Shown: positions 9,925-20,309, counted from the first letter of the stretch. The stretch: DNA of 64,000 bases from Tritrichomonas musculus (GCA_039105265.1 JAPFFF010000066.1:310001-374000); one strand, 5' to 3'. The notes: a model not told the origin generated them from the letters alone. Made by a program: numbers and translations.

Positions 9925-10512
9925 ATGTACAGTATCGAAAAAGTACCTTATCTTGAATCAGGACTTCCAGGTTTCCTTACAGCTCATGCAGTTCAAATAC
10001 ACGTTACAAAGCATCATCAAGGTTATGTTGATACCGCAAACAAACTTGTTCCAGCAAGTGAATATAAAGGAAAATCAATTGAAGAAATCTTACAAAGTGC
10101 CTCAGGTCCTATTTTCAATAATGTTGCTCAACATTATAATCATAGTTTCTTCTGGAAATGCCTTACTGCACAACATCAAGAAATTCCAGCCGATGTTTCA
10201 GCATTCCTCGTCAAGCAATTCGGCAGTGTTGAGAAATTCAAAGAAGAATTTGTACAAAAGGCAAGCACCGTCTTTGGAAGTGGTTGGTGTTACTTGGCAA
10301 AGAACAAAGATGGATCAGTTTCAATTAATCAATATTCAAACGCTGCAAATCCAGTTAAAGATCATGGTGTTCCTCTTCTCTGTGTTGATACTTGGGAACA
10401 TTCTTGGTATATCGATTATGAAAATCGTAAGGCTGAATACTTCAACAAATTCTGGAATGTTGTCAATTGGCAATTTGTCGAACAGAACCTCAAAAATGCT
10501 AAATTAATTTAA
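9925..10512 (+). CDS. SOD: Iron superoxide dismutase
   Basis: 195 residues, the usual length for a single-domain Fe-SOD. It converts superoxide to hydrogen peroxide and oxygen, an oxygen-defence step in microaerophilic protists. All four metal ligands are visible: H26 in IHVTKHHQGY, H73 in QHYNHSFFW, and D155 and H159 in VDTWEHSWYID. Gln69, four residues before H73, is the second-sphere Gln position typical of iron rather than manganese enzymes. GSGWCYL sits at 118-124. No leader precedes the MYSIEKVPYL start, so it is predicted cytosolic. I chose ATG 9925 because the initiator lies 7-13 bases upstream and the protein then aligns residue for residue with E. coli Fe-SOD; the frame is open upstream to 9877 but without an ATG. 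Confidence 0.95.
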   Translation: MYSIEKVPYLESGLPGFLTAHAVQIHVTKHHQGYVDTANKLVPASEYKGKSIEEILQSASGPIFNNVAQHYNHSFFWKCLTAQHQEIPADVSAFLVKQFGSVEKFKEEFVQKASTVFGSGWCYLAKNKDGSVSINQYSNAANPVKDHGVPLLCVDTWEHSWYIDYENRKAEYFNKFWNVVNWQFVEQNLKNAKLI

Positions 10513-10801
10513 GTTGTTTAAACACCTAAATTAAATTAATATTTTATTATTTTTATTTTATTTATATTGATTATTATTATTTAGTTATATTATTCTTTTT
10601 TATTCATTATTGTGTAAATATATATTATTTCAAATCCATATTAATGATTCCATATATATTTGAACAGATGTTTTTCCCTGTCTATTAGCCATCAGTATTC
10701 ATTTTTGGATTGTTTTTAATACCTGTACAAATTTAGTATTTTGTTTTAGTCACTTTGAACATTTCAATTGAAAAAGTGAAATTTTAAAGTTAGTTTATTT
10801 T

Positions 10802-13417
10802 ATGAGAAATAATAAATTTTTAATAAATAAATGTGGATTATCTTTTCAGTTGGATAAAAGCACGCTTACTGCCAAAATTATAGGTTCTTCAAATAACGAT
10901 GGTGATATTATTATTCCTCGATCAATTACTGATGGTTCATATGAATATATTATTAAAAGCATTAGTCAAGATTCATTCAAAAACAATAAAATTATCAAGT
11001 CAATCCAATTCCAAGAAGATTCACAACTCCAAATCATTGAAAAAAATGCGTTTTTTCGGTCTTCAATCGAAAGTCTCTCAATTCCTGCAACTGTTGAAGA
11101 GCTTCAATCAGGCTGGTGCAGCCATACATGGAATTTAACTACGATAATCTTAACAAAAAACAACAAAAATTTTTCATACCTTGATAAAGAACGCAAAATC
11201 ATAGTTGGCAAAACCGCTACAAGCTCAGAAAAATATGACATTATTCAATTTGCATGTAGAGATGTTTTGAATGTAGTTATTCCATCTTCAATCAAGCTCA
11301 TCGATAGTTTTTCTTTTGCTGAATGTCGAAACCTCTCAAAAATTGAATTCACAGAAAATTCAGAGCTTCTCACAATCGGGGAAGAAGCATTTGCACGATC
11401 ATCAATTAGTAGCATTTCAATACCACCAAAGTTAATTGAACTCGGTGACGGTTGGTGCGGTTATACCCACTTTTTGAATGAAGTTTCTATTTCAAAGAAA
11501 AATAAAAAATTTTCTTTTCTTGATAAAGAACATCAAGTCATTGTCACTAAATCGAAGCCGAAAAAGAAAAATTGCGATATTCTTGTCTTTGCATGTCGTA
11601 ATATTCCACGAATCATCATTCCATCGACAATCAAGCACATTCGTTCATTTGCTTTTTGTGGATGTCGATATCTTGATTCAATTGAATTTTTCAAAGATTC
11701 AAAACTTCGAACAATTGGAAGGGAAGCATTTTCATGTTCTTTAATTGAGAGAATGACAATTCCATGTCATGTCAAACATATTTTAGAACGAACTTTTTAT
11801 GGGTGTGATAATCTTTACTCCATTGAATTTTCAGGGGACTCAGAATTGATTTCAATAAGTAAGCAAGCCTTTTCAAATTCATCAATTGAATCTATTTCAA
11901 TCCCTTCTAATGTTGAAGAGTTGGAAGATGGTTGGTGTGGTGGAACACAAAAGTTAACAAAAGTGGCAATTTCTAAGAAAAATAAACATTTCAAATTTAT
12001 TGACAATGAAATGAAATTGTTGGCTGGTAAGTCAAGGCCAAATAAAAATTCATTCGATGTTCTCAAATTTGCATGTCGTGACATCACTACAGCTATCGTT
12101 CCAGCGTCAATAAAATACATCAGTCCTTCTGCTTTCTATGGTTGTTCAAGCCTTGAAAAAGTGGAGTTTCCAAATGATTCAAAACTTTGCTCAATTGGTG
12201 ACGAAGCTTTCTCTTTCTCAGAAATAAAAGAAATCATGATTCCTCCTCATGCTACTCAAATAGGTGAGCATGCTCTTTCGTTTTGTCAAAATCTTAAAAA
12301 AGTTGAGTTTTCAGAAGATTCAGAAATTCGTGCTTTTGAAAAAGAGTCTTTCTTTTCATCCTCAATTGAAACAATTTCAATACCTTCAAATGTTGAAGTG
12401 TTGAGAGAAGGATGGTGTCGAAAAACACCTCAACTCGTGAATGTGAAAATATCAACCAAAAATAAATATTTCAAATTTAGTGATGATAACAATAAAATCA
12501 TCGTTGATAATAAAAATGAGATCATTCATTTTGCTTGTCGTGACATTATTCATGCTTTCATTAGCCCATCAATAAAACGAATAAGTTCATTTGCTTTTTC
12601 TGACTGTATGAAAATTCATTCAATTGAATTTTCAGAGGATTCTCAATTAAATTCAATAGGTGAAGATGCTTTTTCTTTTTCATCAATTGAATATATAACC
12701 ATTCCTAAAACGGTTGAAGTTATCAGGAAAAATTGTTTTGCTTATTGTCAAAATTTGAATACTATTGAATTTTCTGAGAATTCAAAATTGAATACAATTG
12801 AAGAGAATGCTTTTTATCGCTCTTCAATCAAAAGTTTATCAATTCCTTCAAATGTTTTTCTAATTGATGAGGGATGGTGTTGCTGTACTCAAAATTTGAT
12901 AAATATTTCAATTTCTGAAAAAAATACAAATTTTGGCTTTCTCGATAAAGAACACAAAATCATTGTAAATAAGTCGGATAAAAACAGTGAAATATTTGAT
13001 ACTATTGTTTTTGCATGCCGTGACATCAAACAAGTTAAAATTCCTTTTTCAATAAAACACATCACTTCACATGCTTTTTCTGAATGTGAAGATTTGAATT
13101 CAATAGAATTTTCTGATGAATCTGAACTTCTATCTATCGGAAAAGATGCTTTCTCGTTTACTTCAATTGAAAAAATGCAAATTCCTTCAAAAGTTAAACA
13201 GATTCATTTATATGCTTTTCAAGGATGCAAAAATTTAAGATCTGTAGAGCTTTTATCTGAAGAACTAATAATTGATTGTTCATGCTTTAGCAAATGTTCC
13301 TGTCTTTCGGTGGCTTCTTTTCCCAATGTCAATAAATTGACTATTAATGGTGATGCCATTTTGTTTATACCAAAAGATTTTGCTCTTTTTGTTTCTGCAG
13401 GTGTAAAACTTAAATAA
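10802..13417 (+). CDS. BspA-like leucine-rich repeat (LRR_5) protein
   Basis: 871 residues, almost entirely BspA/TpLRR-type repeats of about 23 residues with the core I-P-x-x-V-x-x-I-x-x-x-A-F-x-x-C-x-x-L. A larger module recurs five times: a GWC-x-x-T-x-x-L turn, a KNKxFxFLDxExKIIV segment, FACRD(I/V/N), then two LRRs (SIEFSEDSELxSIGxxAF and SSIExISIPS). BspA-like proteins are a very large trichomonad family; many are surface proteins that bind host or bacterial ligands. This one shows no signal peptide, no membrane segment and no Cys-rich stalk, so it may be cytosolic or secreted by an unknown route. The start is the first ATG; a TCACTTT initiator-like heptamer lies at 10750-10756, rather far at about 50 bp. 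The stop is followed by A (TAAA), the trichomonad poly(A)-signal context. Confidence 0.85.
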   Translation: MRNNKFLINKCGLSFQLDKSTLTAKIIGSSNNDGDIIIPRSITDGSYEYIIKSISQDSFKNNKIIKSIQFQEDSQLQIIEKNAFFRSSIESLSIPATVEELQSGWCSHTWNLTTIILTKNNKNFSYLDKERKIIVGKTATSSEKYDIIQFACRDVLNVVIPSSIKLIDSFSFAECRNLSKIEFTENSELLTIGEEAFARSSISSISIPPKLIELGDGWCGYTHFLNEVSISKKNKKFSFLDKEHQVIVTKSKPKKKNCDILVFACRNIPRIIIPSTIKHIRSFAFCGCRYLDSIEFFKDSKLRTIGREAFSCSLIERMTIPCHVKHILERTFYGCDNLYSIEFSGDSELISISKQAFSNSSIESISIPSNVEELEDGWCGGTQKLTKVAISKKNKHFKFIDNEMKLLAGKSRPNKNSFDVLKFACRDITTAIVPASIKYISPSAFYGCSSLEKVEFPNDSKLCSIGDEAFSFSEIKEIMIPPHATQIGEHALSFCQNLKKVEFSEDSEIRAFEKESFFSSSIETISIPSNVEVLREGWCRKTPQLVNVKISTKNKYFKFSDDNNKIIVDNKNEIIHFACRDIIHAFISPSIKRISSFAFSDCMKIHSIEFSEDSQLNSIGEDAFSFSSIEYITIPKTVEVIRKNCFAYCQNLNTIEFSENSKLNTIEENAFYRSSIKSLSIPSNVFLIDEGWCCCTQNLINISISEKNTNFGFLDKEHKIIVNKSDKNSEIFDTIVFACRDIKQVKIPFSIKHITSHAFSECEDLNSIEFSDESELLSIGKDAFSFTSIEKMQIPSKVKQIHLYAFQGCKNLRSVELLSEELIIDCSCFSKCSCLSVASFPNVNKLTINGDAILFIPKDFALFVSAGVKLK

Positions 13418-13572
13418 ATGTATTTTAATCTGTATATTTATAATATTATTCAAATATATAATTTGAAATATTGTATAATGTGTTTATATATATATGTATA
13501 TATGATATTTATTTATAAAAATAATCTTTTGATTTGAAAATATTATTAGATTTTCTTATATTAACTATTTCA

Positions 13573-13893
13573 ATGGTTTACAAATACTCGTTTAAATAAA
13601 ATCCAACGACTGAAATTCCTCGTGCTTCGATTTCGCCGGGGATTGTAAATATAGGCGCTTCAAAACTATCAACAGATTTACATTCTCTACATAAGCAAGT
13701 CGACCGATATACTCAACGATTAAAAAAAACAAAAAATCAAATTAGAGACCTTGAAACAGAATTAATAAGCATTTCTCCTCGTAAACGCGCTCGTTCGGAA
13801 CTATCAAAAAATGTTAGAAAAGCCGATGAACTCTCTAAAATATCAAATAAAATTATTGAATCCAATATTATACTAAATTCGTACGAATCACTT
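13573..13893 (+). other. Probable N-terminal extension of the large kinase gene, closed by a stop
   Basis: The frame of the kinase gene stays open upstream of its ATG (13894) for 98 codons, back to a TAA at 13597-13599. The reading looks genuinely coding: a coiled coil with LHSLHKQVDRYTQRLKKTK and IRDLETELISI, and less A/T-rich than the spacer. An in-frame ATG lies at 13573, eight codons before that TAA. Either a stop arose just after the original start, or the true start is elsewhere. Confidence 0.5.
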
Positions 13894-16800
13894 ATGAAAA
13901 AATATTTTCCTACTCAAAAAAATAAAGATGAAGTATTAATACCGCAAAAGAAAGGAAATTACAAAAACCTATCCGATATGAAACCAATCTTTAAAAAACC
14001 ACGACCACAAAACCGGCAGCCATCTCGTCTTACAAGTTCCAGACCTGATTCATCTTTAAAATCGAAATTAATAAACGACAAACAACCTTTACCTCCAATA
14101 CCAGAGAAATTTGATTATAAAAATTTTAATCAGCTAACAAAAACCGTTATTAAAATAATAAAGCGTTATTTTAAAACCACTGATCCCCAAACTATTAAAA
14201 ACATACTAGAGAACCAACGAGACAAGAAGCGTGATCTAATTTCCAAGCAAAATGAAGCTGAAAACAATTTGCAAAAATTTCTATTGAAAAAGTCGAAATG
14301 TGAAACGTTAATTCACAATTTTAGTCCAATTAAAGTTCGAGATGTATTATTAATTACAGAGGGGAAAGCTGCACTTTCTTTTCTCTCCTCAGAAAAAGAA
14401 ATAATTTTAGAAACATTGCAAAATTATCAAGCACAAAAGAACGCCTTGATGATGAGTGCCAGACGTTTTTGTGACATGTTTAATATGCCAGAGGTTAATG
14501 ATTTTGAAGAGCTTAAAGAGTTCTTTTCAAAATTGACAACAATTATTAAAAAGTCGAATTTAAAAATCCTTCAAAGAGGGAAAGTTTCGTTTTCAATTCC
14601 TGATTTGATTCCATCGAGTCGAAATGAAAGCATTAACAACAACAATTCTATCGAATTCAGTTCAGAAGAGAATGTTATTATTGTGCCTAGACTCTCTTTG
14701 GCTTCAGCAAGAGGAAACAATGATTTTTACCCTGGAACGAGAAGCACAAGAAGAGCTTTAATTACATTCAATTCAAATTCTGATTTCAGAGAAATTTTGT
14801 CTGGAAGAGGAAATAACGATCTTCAATTCTTTGGTAAATCTCTTGGTAATATCTTTGTTGATCGTTATTGTTTAGAAATTTCACAAGAAAAGAAAGTCCT
14901 TCAAAAAATTGAGAACAATTGTGAAGTGGCTTCATTATCGCCAATTTTTGTGCATAAAGTCAACTTTTATTCATGCAAAGAAGTGTTGAAAAATTTGGCT
15001 GATCAATATTTGAAATATCATGAGTTTCTCTATCTTTCTGTTCTTTCAGATTATGAAATTTCGAAAACCGAGAAAAGTTTCCTTCAATTCACAGCAGCTC
15101 GGAATTTTTTGATTCAAAAATTGAATACTTTATTTGATGAAGAAATTATAGATAGCACTTTTGATTATTTAGTTGGTTCAAATGACGTTGCTGCGTGTTG
15201 GTTTATTCGTGATATTATTTTAAAGTGTGATTATAAATTGAATAGTATAACCGTTTATTTTGAGAAGCTACTTCCACTTTTTCAGAAGAGATTATTTTCA
15301 TTGTCATCTGTAACGGAATTAATTAAAACAACTCCTTTCATTGCATATTTTGCTTGTTTTACAACTTTCCTAACCAACAATGAAAATAGTCATTCATTCA
15401 ATAATGTTGTTTTGTCTTATTTTGATAATAATCTTACCAAAATAATGAATATTTTCGCGGCTTCAATGTGTACTTCCATTTCTAGATGTGGTTTTGTTGC
15501 TCTCTTTCAAATTGGTCAGTTTTGTCCTCAAGTGTTTTATCAATGCATTGAATTCCAAAATAAAGCAAATTCTGACTTTCTTGTTTATTTGAGACAAAAT
15601 ATTTTGTTCACAACTTGTGTAAAAGAAGCTACTGAATTCTTTAATAAGTGTCTTTATCTGCTTTCTAGAGAATCTTCACTTTTTCACACAGCAATGATCT
15701 TCCATATTTCACTGATGCAGCTCTTTAATCCAACTGGAATTAATGTCGAAGTTGTCACTTCTTTGCTCTCTTGTCTGATCACAGTTGTAGCAAACAGAAA
15801 CAAGAGCACAAATGAACAGCTGATTGGACTCGGTTTCCTTCAATATTTGATGAAAAATTTCGAACTTGAAGCTTTCCTTGCCAGCAATTCAAAGCCAATA
15901 CAAAAAGCGGACTTTCCAATTGACGCAAAAAAGCCAATCATAAACAACAAAGTAAACATAGCAAACAACAAAAACAACAACAACACTGCATTTACTAAAT
16001 TAAATAGAGTAGCGGCCAACAATAATAAAAGTAAACAAACCAACAACAACAATAAAAGTAAACAAAATCACAACAATAAAAAAGAAGAAAAAGATAATCA
16101 AAGCAACAACAACAACACAAATGATAATGTTAATGATAATGTTAATGATAATGTTAATGATAATGTTAATGATAATGTTAATGATAATGTTAATGATAAT
16201 AATGATAATGTTAATGTTGATGTTAATAATGATAAAAATGATGAAGAAGAGGATGATTTTAATGATGGTCTTGGTGATGGAAAAATGAGAATTTCTTACT
16301 TGAATATTCCGAAGATGAGTCTTCCTCATTTGAATCTCGAGAACCCGAAACTACAGCTTCATTTTAAGCCATATTCGTCCATAAACAAGAACAGTGTTCG
16401 TTCTTCAATTTCAAGTTTCCAATACATTGAGCAAAGGAAGCGTCATCCGATCTATTTATCGAAGGAGCTTCACGTTGTCTATGTGCAATTGATGTTTGCA
16501 TTATTGATTGATCACAGCACGCATCGGCTTGACACTTTCTTTTGTGATCCTTTTCCGTCGGTGAATCGCAAGCCGAATGTTCTTTTCATCTTAATGCAGC
16601 ACATGGAAGGCAGATACAACCAAGAGATCATCAGTCCACTGAAGCAGATATTCAATCCGATGTTTGTTGGAAATGAAGCTGAGATAGAAAAGGAAGATCA
16701 AAAAGAAGTTCCCAATTTCATTGCTCAAAGAAAAGAATTCACAAGCACATTTAACTTAACCGGACCGATACAATCAAACCAATCTTTATTGTATGTGAAA

Positions 16801-18177
16801 CAGCAATATCAGGATTACATGCGTCTTTTAAGACTAACTGTTCCATCTTGCTTCAATCAGAAGAATTATTCTAACGGTTACCACATAGCATCAGGAGCCT
16901 TTGGCGCTGTGATGGGAATCACATACAATGGAAATGATTTGGCCGTCAAAATTCTTGAGAAGTCGAGAAGTGAATGCGACAATCCTCACCTGATTGAGGT
17001 CTACACAGAAGTGACAATTCTAGAGACTTGCAAGGGTGATCGAAGAGTAACACAGCTCTATGATTATGGCTGTTCTTCTGATAGTTATTACATAGTAATG
17101 GAGAACTATCCAACAACCTTGAAATCATGGAGAAAATCATTCCAAAGTCAACCAAAAAATCCCAATGAAAACGATGCTGTACCACCCAATGAAGAAGAAG
17201 AAGACAGACCACAAAATGAAGAAGAAGACAAATCAATCAAAGAAGAAGAAAACAAACCACAAAATGAAGAGGAAAACAAATCAATCAAAGAAGAAAATGG
17301 ATCACTTGATGAAGAAGGAAATAAAGATGAAAACAAACAATTCAATAAAAAAGAGAACGAAGAAGAAAATAAACAACACATTGAAAAAGAGAATGAGCCT
17401 TCATCTTGTGAAGACGAAAACGAGACTCCTTTTGATGGGGAAAACGAGCCTCCTTGTGAAGAGGAAGAAAATGTTACTTCTCCTTGCATTGATTGGAAAG
17501 ATGAGAATGCTCCTCCTATTGATACCTTACTTCGTGTTTACAGGGAGTTTCTCAATTGTGCAACGATTCTAACTGACCATCACATCAATCATTTTGACAT
17601 CAAGTGTGATAACGTCATGCTTGACACTTCAGGGAAGCCAGCGCTCGGTGACTTTGGTGAATCGATGCTCTACAACAATGAGAAAAACTGCTACACGCTT
17701 TTGAACAGAGGAACAGAATGGATCAAGTCACCAGAGATGCTTTCAATTGCCCTTGACTCATCAGCAAACAGTCCAAAATTCGACCGTTTAAGAAAAATTG
17801 GTGCTGGACCGGCGAGTGATGTTTGGTCGATTGGCTGCCTCTTCTTCGAATTGATAACGGGCGAATATTTGTTCATCGATTCTGACTGGAGTCGCTTCTT
17901 CATGCGAGTGACAAATTCAAATGAAACAATCTTGACAGATGAAAAAGTTAGGATGCTTCCTGACGATCCTAGATTCAAAAATTTCATTGAATTTGTCTTG
18001 CAGAGAAATGTGAGAAGAAGGCCGAACTTGAGACAGGTAATCGTGAAGTTTGATGAAATGTTCCCTGATGCTTCTTTGGCACCGCTTCCTGAAATTAAAA
18101 AACGTCAACAACAGCCTGTATCACCGACTTCTGAAATCTCTCCTTCATCAGAATCAGTTTCGCCATTTTCTCAATAA
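13894..18177 (+). CDS. Large protein with C-terminal protein kinase domain
   Basis: 1427 residues from this ATG. Residues 1-800 are a basic N-terminus, a coiled coil and a long helical scaffold; 680-800 are low-complexity Asn/Asp/Lys, including an (NDNV)n run. The kinase domain occupies about 995-1400: ASGAFGAVMG Gly loop, Lys1019 in LAVKIL, catalytic loop HFDIKCDN (H1233, D1235, K1237, N1240) and DFG at 1253-1255, all essential residues present. Between the Lys and the catalytic loop sits an insert of about 115 residues made of Glu/Asn repeats (NEEE, SIKEE, PQNEEE), so the distance is about twice normal. Phe replaces Arg in HRD, suggesting activity not controlled by activation-loop phosphorylation (family knowledge). 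Likely an active Ser/Thr kinase of unknown pathway. The true start may be upstream (see 13573-13893). Confidence 0.8.
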   Translation: MKKYFPTQKNKDEVLIPQKKGNYKNLSDMKPIFKKPRPQNRQPSRLTSSRPDSSLKSKLINDKQPLPPIPEKFDYKNFNQLTKTVIKIIKRYFKTTDPQTIKNILENQRDKKRDLISKQNEAENNLQKFLLKKSKCETLIHNFSPIKVRDVLLITEGKAALSFLSSEKEIILETLQNYQAQKNALMMSARRFCDMFNMPEVNDFEELKEFFSKLTTIIKKSNLKILQRGKVSFSIPDLIPSSRNESINNNNSIEFSSEENVIIVPRLSLASARGNNDFYPGTRSTRRALITFNSNSDFREILSGRGNNDLQFFGKSLGNIFVDRYCLEISQEKKVLQKIENNCEVASLSPIFVHKVNFYSCKEVLKNLADQYLKYHEFLYLSVLSDYEISKTEKSFLQFTAARNFLIQKLNTLFDEEIIDSTFDYLVGSNDVAACWFIRDIILKCDYKLNSITVYFEKLLPLFQKRLFSLSSVTELIKTTPFIAYFACFTTFLTNNENSHSFNNVVLSYFDNNLTKIMNIFAASMCTSISRCGFVALFQIGQFCPQVFYQCIEFQNKANSDFLVYLRQNILFTTCVKEATEFFNKCLYLLSRESSLFHTAMIFHISLMQLFNPTGINVEVVTSLLSCLITVVANRNKSTNEQLIGLGFLQYLMKNFELEAFLASNSKPIQKADFPIDAKKPIINNKVNIANNKNNNNTAFTKLNRVAANNNKSKQTNNNNKSKQNHNNKKEEKDNQSNNNNTNDNVNDNVNDNVNDNVNDNVNDNVNDNNDNVNVDVNNDKNDEEEDDFNDGLGDGKMRISYLNIPKMSLPHLNLENPKLQLHFKPYSSINKNSVRSSISSFQYIEQRKRHPIYLSKELHVVYVQLMFALLIDHSTHRLDTFFCDPFPSVNRKPNVLFILMQHMEGRYNQEIISPLKQIFNPMFVGNEAEIEKEDQKEVPNFIAQRKEFTSTFNLTGPIQSNQSLLYVKQQYQDYMRLLRLTVPSCFNQKNYSNGYHIASGAFGAVMGITYNGNDLAVKILEKSRSECDNPHLIEVYTEVTILETCKGDRRVTQLYDYGCSSDSYYIVMENYPTTLKSWRKSFQSQPKNPNENDAVPPNEEEEDRPQNEEEDKSIKEEENKPQNEEENKSIKEENGSLDEEGNKDENKQFNKKENEEENKQHIEKENEPSSCEDENETPFDGENEPPCEEEENVTSPCIDWKDENAPPIDTLLRVYREFLNCATILTDHHINHFDIKCDNVMLDTSGKPALGDFGESMLYNNEKNCYTLLNRGTEWIKSPEMLSIALDSSANSPKFDRLRKIGAGPASDVWSIGCLFFELITGEYLFIDSDWSRFFMRVTNSNETILTDEKVRMLPDDPRFKNFIEFVLQRNVRRRPNLRQVIVKFDEMFPDASLAPLPEIKKRQQQPVSPTSEISPSSESVSPFSQ
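16120..16209 (+). repeat. 12-bp coding minisatellite, AATGATAATGTT
   Basis: About seven head-to-tail copies of AATGATAATGTT encode NDNV repeats inside the large kinase protein. The unit is a multiple of three, so changes in copy number keep the frame. Copies are identical, indicating recent slippage or homogenisation. Confidence 0.9.
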
Positions 18178-18684
18178 CTTTGTTTTAAATTTGAAATTTG
18201 TTTTTGTTGATTTTAGAATAGATTGACTTTCTTATATTAAATTACCATTTAAAACTAAAATTTATTTTTAATATTTATGTGAATTTGTTTTTCTTTTTTG
18301 AAAATCTGAAAACGAAAACAGAGATTATCAACTTTCACGTTGAATTAGAAGTCAACGATAAAGAAGGTTGAACCTTTTTTGGTCAACAAAAAAAAAGGAT
18401 CATCAATAAAGCATTCAATGGTGAGTTAACTTTAATTCATATTATTTTATTAAAAAGTTTAAATGTTGTCATTCAAAAAGTTTGTTTTATGTTTCTTTAT
18501 CTTTAGAAATTCATCTACTCCCTATTAAAGCTTCGTTCATGCAAAATATATCCACTTCTCAAATTAGTTGTCATTACTAGCTCTCCGTCTGGTCTATAAA
18601 CGACCATGTTAGTTGCAAAATACAAATATCATTTATCAAGGAAATATGAATTTGAACTAGTCATAATGAGAAAATTTGTTGGAA
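18178..18684. other. Intergenic region
   Basis: AT-rich spacer with no gene. It ends at the inverted-repeat element that follows. Confidence 0.45.
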
Positions 18685-19061
18685 ACGAAGTAGTATACAG
18701 TAAGGGGTTCCCAGTAGGTTCACGCCGTCAACGGTGTCGCTACAGTCAACCTTTGTCTCTTGTCTGTCTCGCTATTAAAATATCTCACCGTCTCGAGATG
18801 GTTGACTGTAGCTCACTAGTAAACGTCGCTCCCTACTGGGAGCCCCTTACTAGCTTTGTCCCTTTTGTTTCCTTTTGTCCCAAAAAAAAAAAAAAAAAAC
18901 AACTACTATACAATCAGGTATTTATGCCCCTTTGATACCTTTTTGGTTATTTAACAAATGAAAAATAAAAATTCACATATAGTTTAAATCAAAATATTTA
19001 TATTACGCTTGACGTTAACAGCGTGAGACTACTGGGAATCCCTTACTGTATACTACTTCGT
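18685..19061. mobile_element. Fold-back (three-armed) inverted-repeat element
   Basis: The outer arms 18686-18733 and 19013-19060 are inverted copies, matching at 43 of 48 positions, with the ends CGAAGTAGTATACAGTAAGG. A third arm (about 18801-18852), inverted relative to the left one, lies inside: AGTAAGGGG, CTCCCAGTAGG and GCTACAGTCAACC are shared. So the left arm can pair with either of two partners. There is no coding capacity. CAGT next to TA resembles Tc1/mariner ends, but no outer target duplication is visible. Family uncertain. Confidence 0.6.
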
Positions 19062-19966
19062 ATAATATTTTGCTGCATGATATGTTTTTAAAACATTTTT
19101 TTTAATTAGGAGTTCGAGTTGAAGCCAGCCAAAGGCTGGTTGACGTTGAAAAACCCATTGAAGAAGATAATAATTACAATAATAATTCATATGGCAATAT
19201 TTGGAATAATAATAAGATCACAGTATAAAAACAACAATTATCGGAACAATAATATAGAAAGTAACTAGTATTGTTTGAACAGTATTTCAATGGAAATTTT
19301 TTTATCAAATTCATTATCTTTTTTGTATTTGTCCATCGATTTGATGTAAACTACTTTTTACACTCAATATTTTTTGCATCCATGCCATAATAAATATGGA
19401 AAACAATCATTAAAGTGTCAAATTATTTCATCCTAAAAAAAGCTTATCCTGGGATAAAGATTTTTAATCTTTATACTTTTTAGGAGAATTATAAATAATT
19501 CTTCTGCTCCAACTTCTTCTAACCATTTTTTGATTCACTCTATTTAAAAATTATTGAACTGGTTCTAATAGTCTCCATATTATTTGGACTCTCTTAATAA
19601 GTTCCATTTGGACTTTTTTCACCAAATATGAGTTGTTCTTTATGGAAGCTTTCGTTTTTTTGAGTATTTCCCAATGGAAAAACTTCTTGAATGGAAGGGA
19701 ATGAGCGACGGGTACATTTCAATCATTATGAAACAACTTCTTGAATGGAAGGGATTTCTTGACAAAAAAATGGTTAGATTCACTTAAATATTTGGCTTGC
19801 TAAAGCAAGACTCAAGCTTTGCTTGTGGTGGTGCTCATCAAACAATCGATATCTTGGGGCGTCTTTTTCCTTTCAACAAAGCTGCGCGTCTAAATATTGC
19901 ATATCTATAGCCACTAAACTTGTTCCTTTCATCTAATACTTCCAAAATAACGTATCCATGACTATC
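19062..19966. other. Gene-poor region with a short direct repeat
   Basis: No gene is recognised. The 20-mer AACTTCTTGAATGGAAGGGA occurs twice, at 19681-19700 and 19735-19754. Stretches on the minus strand near 19800-19960 look like very decayed coding sequence, without a family I can name. Confidence 0.4.
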
Positions 19967-20309
19967 TCACGTCCTAATATTTTTTTGGGCATCATAGATT
20001 TGTTGCTTCTGTCTTGATGTATAATAAGGGTTGCGTAAAGTGTAGCCTTTATATTCTGTCATTATTTTTAAATCACTCGGGGCATCCATCTTTTTGAATG
20101 CGGGGTCTTTTGGAGCCTTCAGAAGGAGGTCCAGGGGTGCGAAACCCTGGAGTAGTGGTAGGCTGAGAGGCCATTTATGGCATCGGAGCCTGCCGTTAAC
20201 TACTATTGTTTTATCATGTATCAAAATATTATACCATTTTTTTATGTTCTTGAGTAGAATAGTAGGCTGGGATCGCTACTCTCCCTCAGCCTACACTGCT
20301 CGCCACCAA
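19967..20309 (-). other. GC-richer segment joined to the broken transposase
   Basis: Base composition changes sharply at about 20310 and 20085. The stretch contains the hairpin CCAGGGGTGCGAAACCCTGG (near 20130-20150) and a short inverted pair, GTAGGCTGA near 20158 and TCAGCCTAC near 20288. It interrupts the transposase-like reading just after a YFFKL segment. A minus-strand frame of 85 codons (19967-20224) ends in a QQIYDAQKN phrase that I cannot assign. It may be a small insertion of foreign or SINE-like origin; unproven. Confidence 0.35.

Noticed and set aside
16000-16329. Antisense Ile/Asn-rich frame across the minisatellite
   Set aside because: Product of the 12-bp repeat read backwards.
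18606-18935. 109-codon frame across the fold-back element
   Set aside because: It runs through the inverted arms and ends in a poly-Lys stretch; no family features.
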